From positions 2,108,001 to 2,172,000 of the forward strand of contig NZ_LT629792.1 of NCBI RefSeq assembly GCF_900106055.1: a DNA stretch of 64,000 nucleotides, in the 5' to 3' direction. This document shows, piece after piece, positions 63,956 to 64,000 of the stretch (position 1 is the first letter of the stretch; each line of letters starts with the position of its first letter). Origin of the DNA: Schaalia radingae. GTDB taxonomy: Bacteria > Actinomycetota > Actinomycetes > Actinomycetales > Actinomycetaceae. The translations under genes and the position numbers were made by a program. The notes under the pieces are model-generated. The model saw only the letters and a list, made by a program, of their open reading frames with translations, was not told the DNA's origin and searched no databases.

Positions 63956-64000
63956 TGCGTCTGCACATCGCGTCTGCTTACCTCCAACACTTCAGCCTCG

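Overview
The window looks like chromosomal DNA from a moderately GC-rich, facultatively anaerobic actinobacterium, most likely an Actinomycetaceae-type host coloniser (Actinomyces/Schaalia-like). This is inferred from gene content: an SRP RNA-dnaX-recR-lysC-asd block, a class III (anaerobic) ribonucleotide reductase, a sortase-anchored Cna-B surface protein, IS1249-like and IS3-family elements, and WXG-like genes. No rRNA genes are present. The genus is a guess from family resemblance, because no database search was possible.

Layout. 1-4803: alanine dehydrogenase (cut by the window edge), an aldehyde dehydrogenase, a TRIC-type channel protein and two SDR oxidoreductases with a DoxX-like protein. 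4966-16157: two export modules, each with its own two-component system. The first is an ABC-2 exporter with a DesK/NarL-type pair. The second is a lipoprotein/adaptor/ATPase/permease efflux operon (MacAB-like) facing an OmpR-type pair. 16263-19682: a tightly coupled five-gene cassette that resembles a type VII secretion substrate locus: a small WXG-like partner, a large protein with a C-terminal glycine zipper, a membrane protein and two chaperone-like proteins. 20181-23426: a wreck of nested IS3-family elements enclosing decayed fragments of cell-wall-anchored proteins, still flanked by a 4-bp target duplication. 23531-26802: a sugar symporter and alpha-glucosidase operon. 26916-27160: six copies of a 14-bp repeat. 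28233-30705: a dead response regulator and an LPXTG-like Cna-B protein. 30971-33022: tRNA-Gly, Nudix, TetR and thioredoxin. 33115-39350: asd, lysC, recR, dnaX and SRP RNA. 39481-41420: TetR, a dead IS1249-like transposase, a small toxin-antitoxin-like pair with its own palindromic promoter, and tRNA-Ser. 41608-49221: BCCT transporter, small envelope proteins, a uracil/xanthine permease, an inactive-looking glutamine amidotransferase and a sirtuin. 49226-53770: a LacI/GH42/MFS galactoside locus. 53853-58945: an LRV/DUF-type membrane protein, nrdG-nrdD with two NrdR-like boxes, and a PAP2 phosphatase. 59225-63754: four YbjN-like proteins in tandem and an MrfA/Lhr-like helicase.

Two signals stand out beyond the gene list. 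The first is a 10-mer, CGCCCTCGTC/GACGAGGGCG, which I find exactly 16 times. It occurs singly between genes, as inverted pairs forming terminators, and in several different reading frames inside genes. That pattern resembles DNA-uptake or other genome-wide signal sequences. The second is the glycine-zipper cassette at 16263-19682, a candidate undescribed secreted-toxin system with its own chaperones and a candidate membrane immunity protein.
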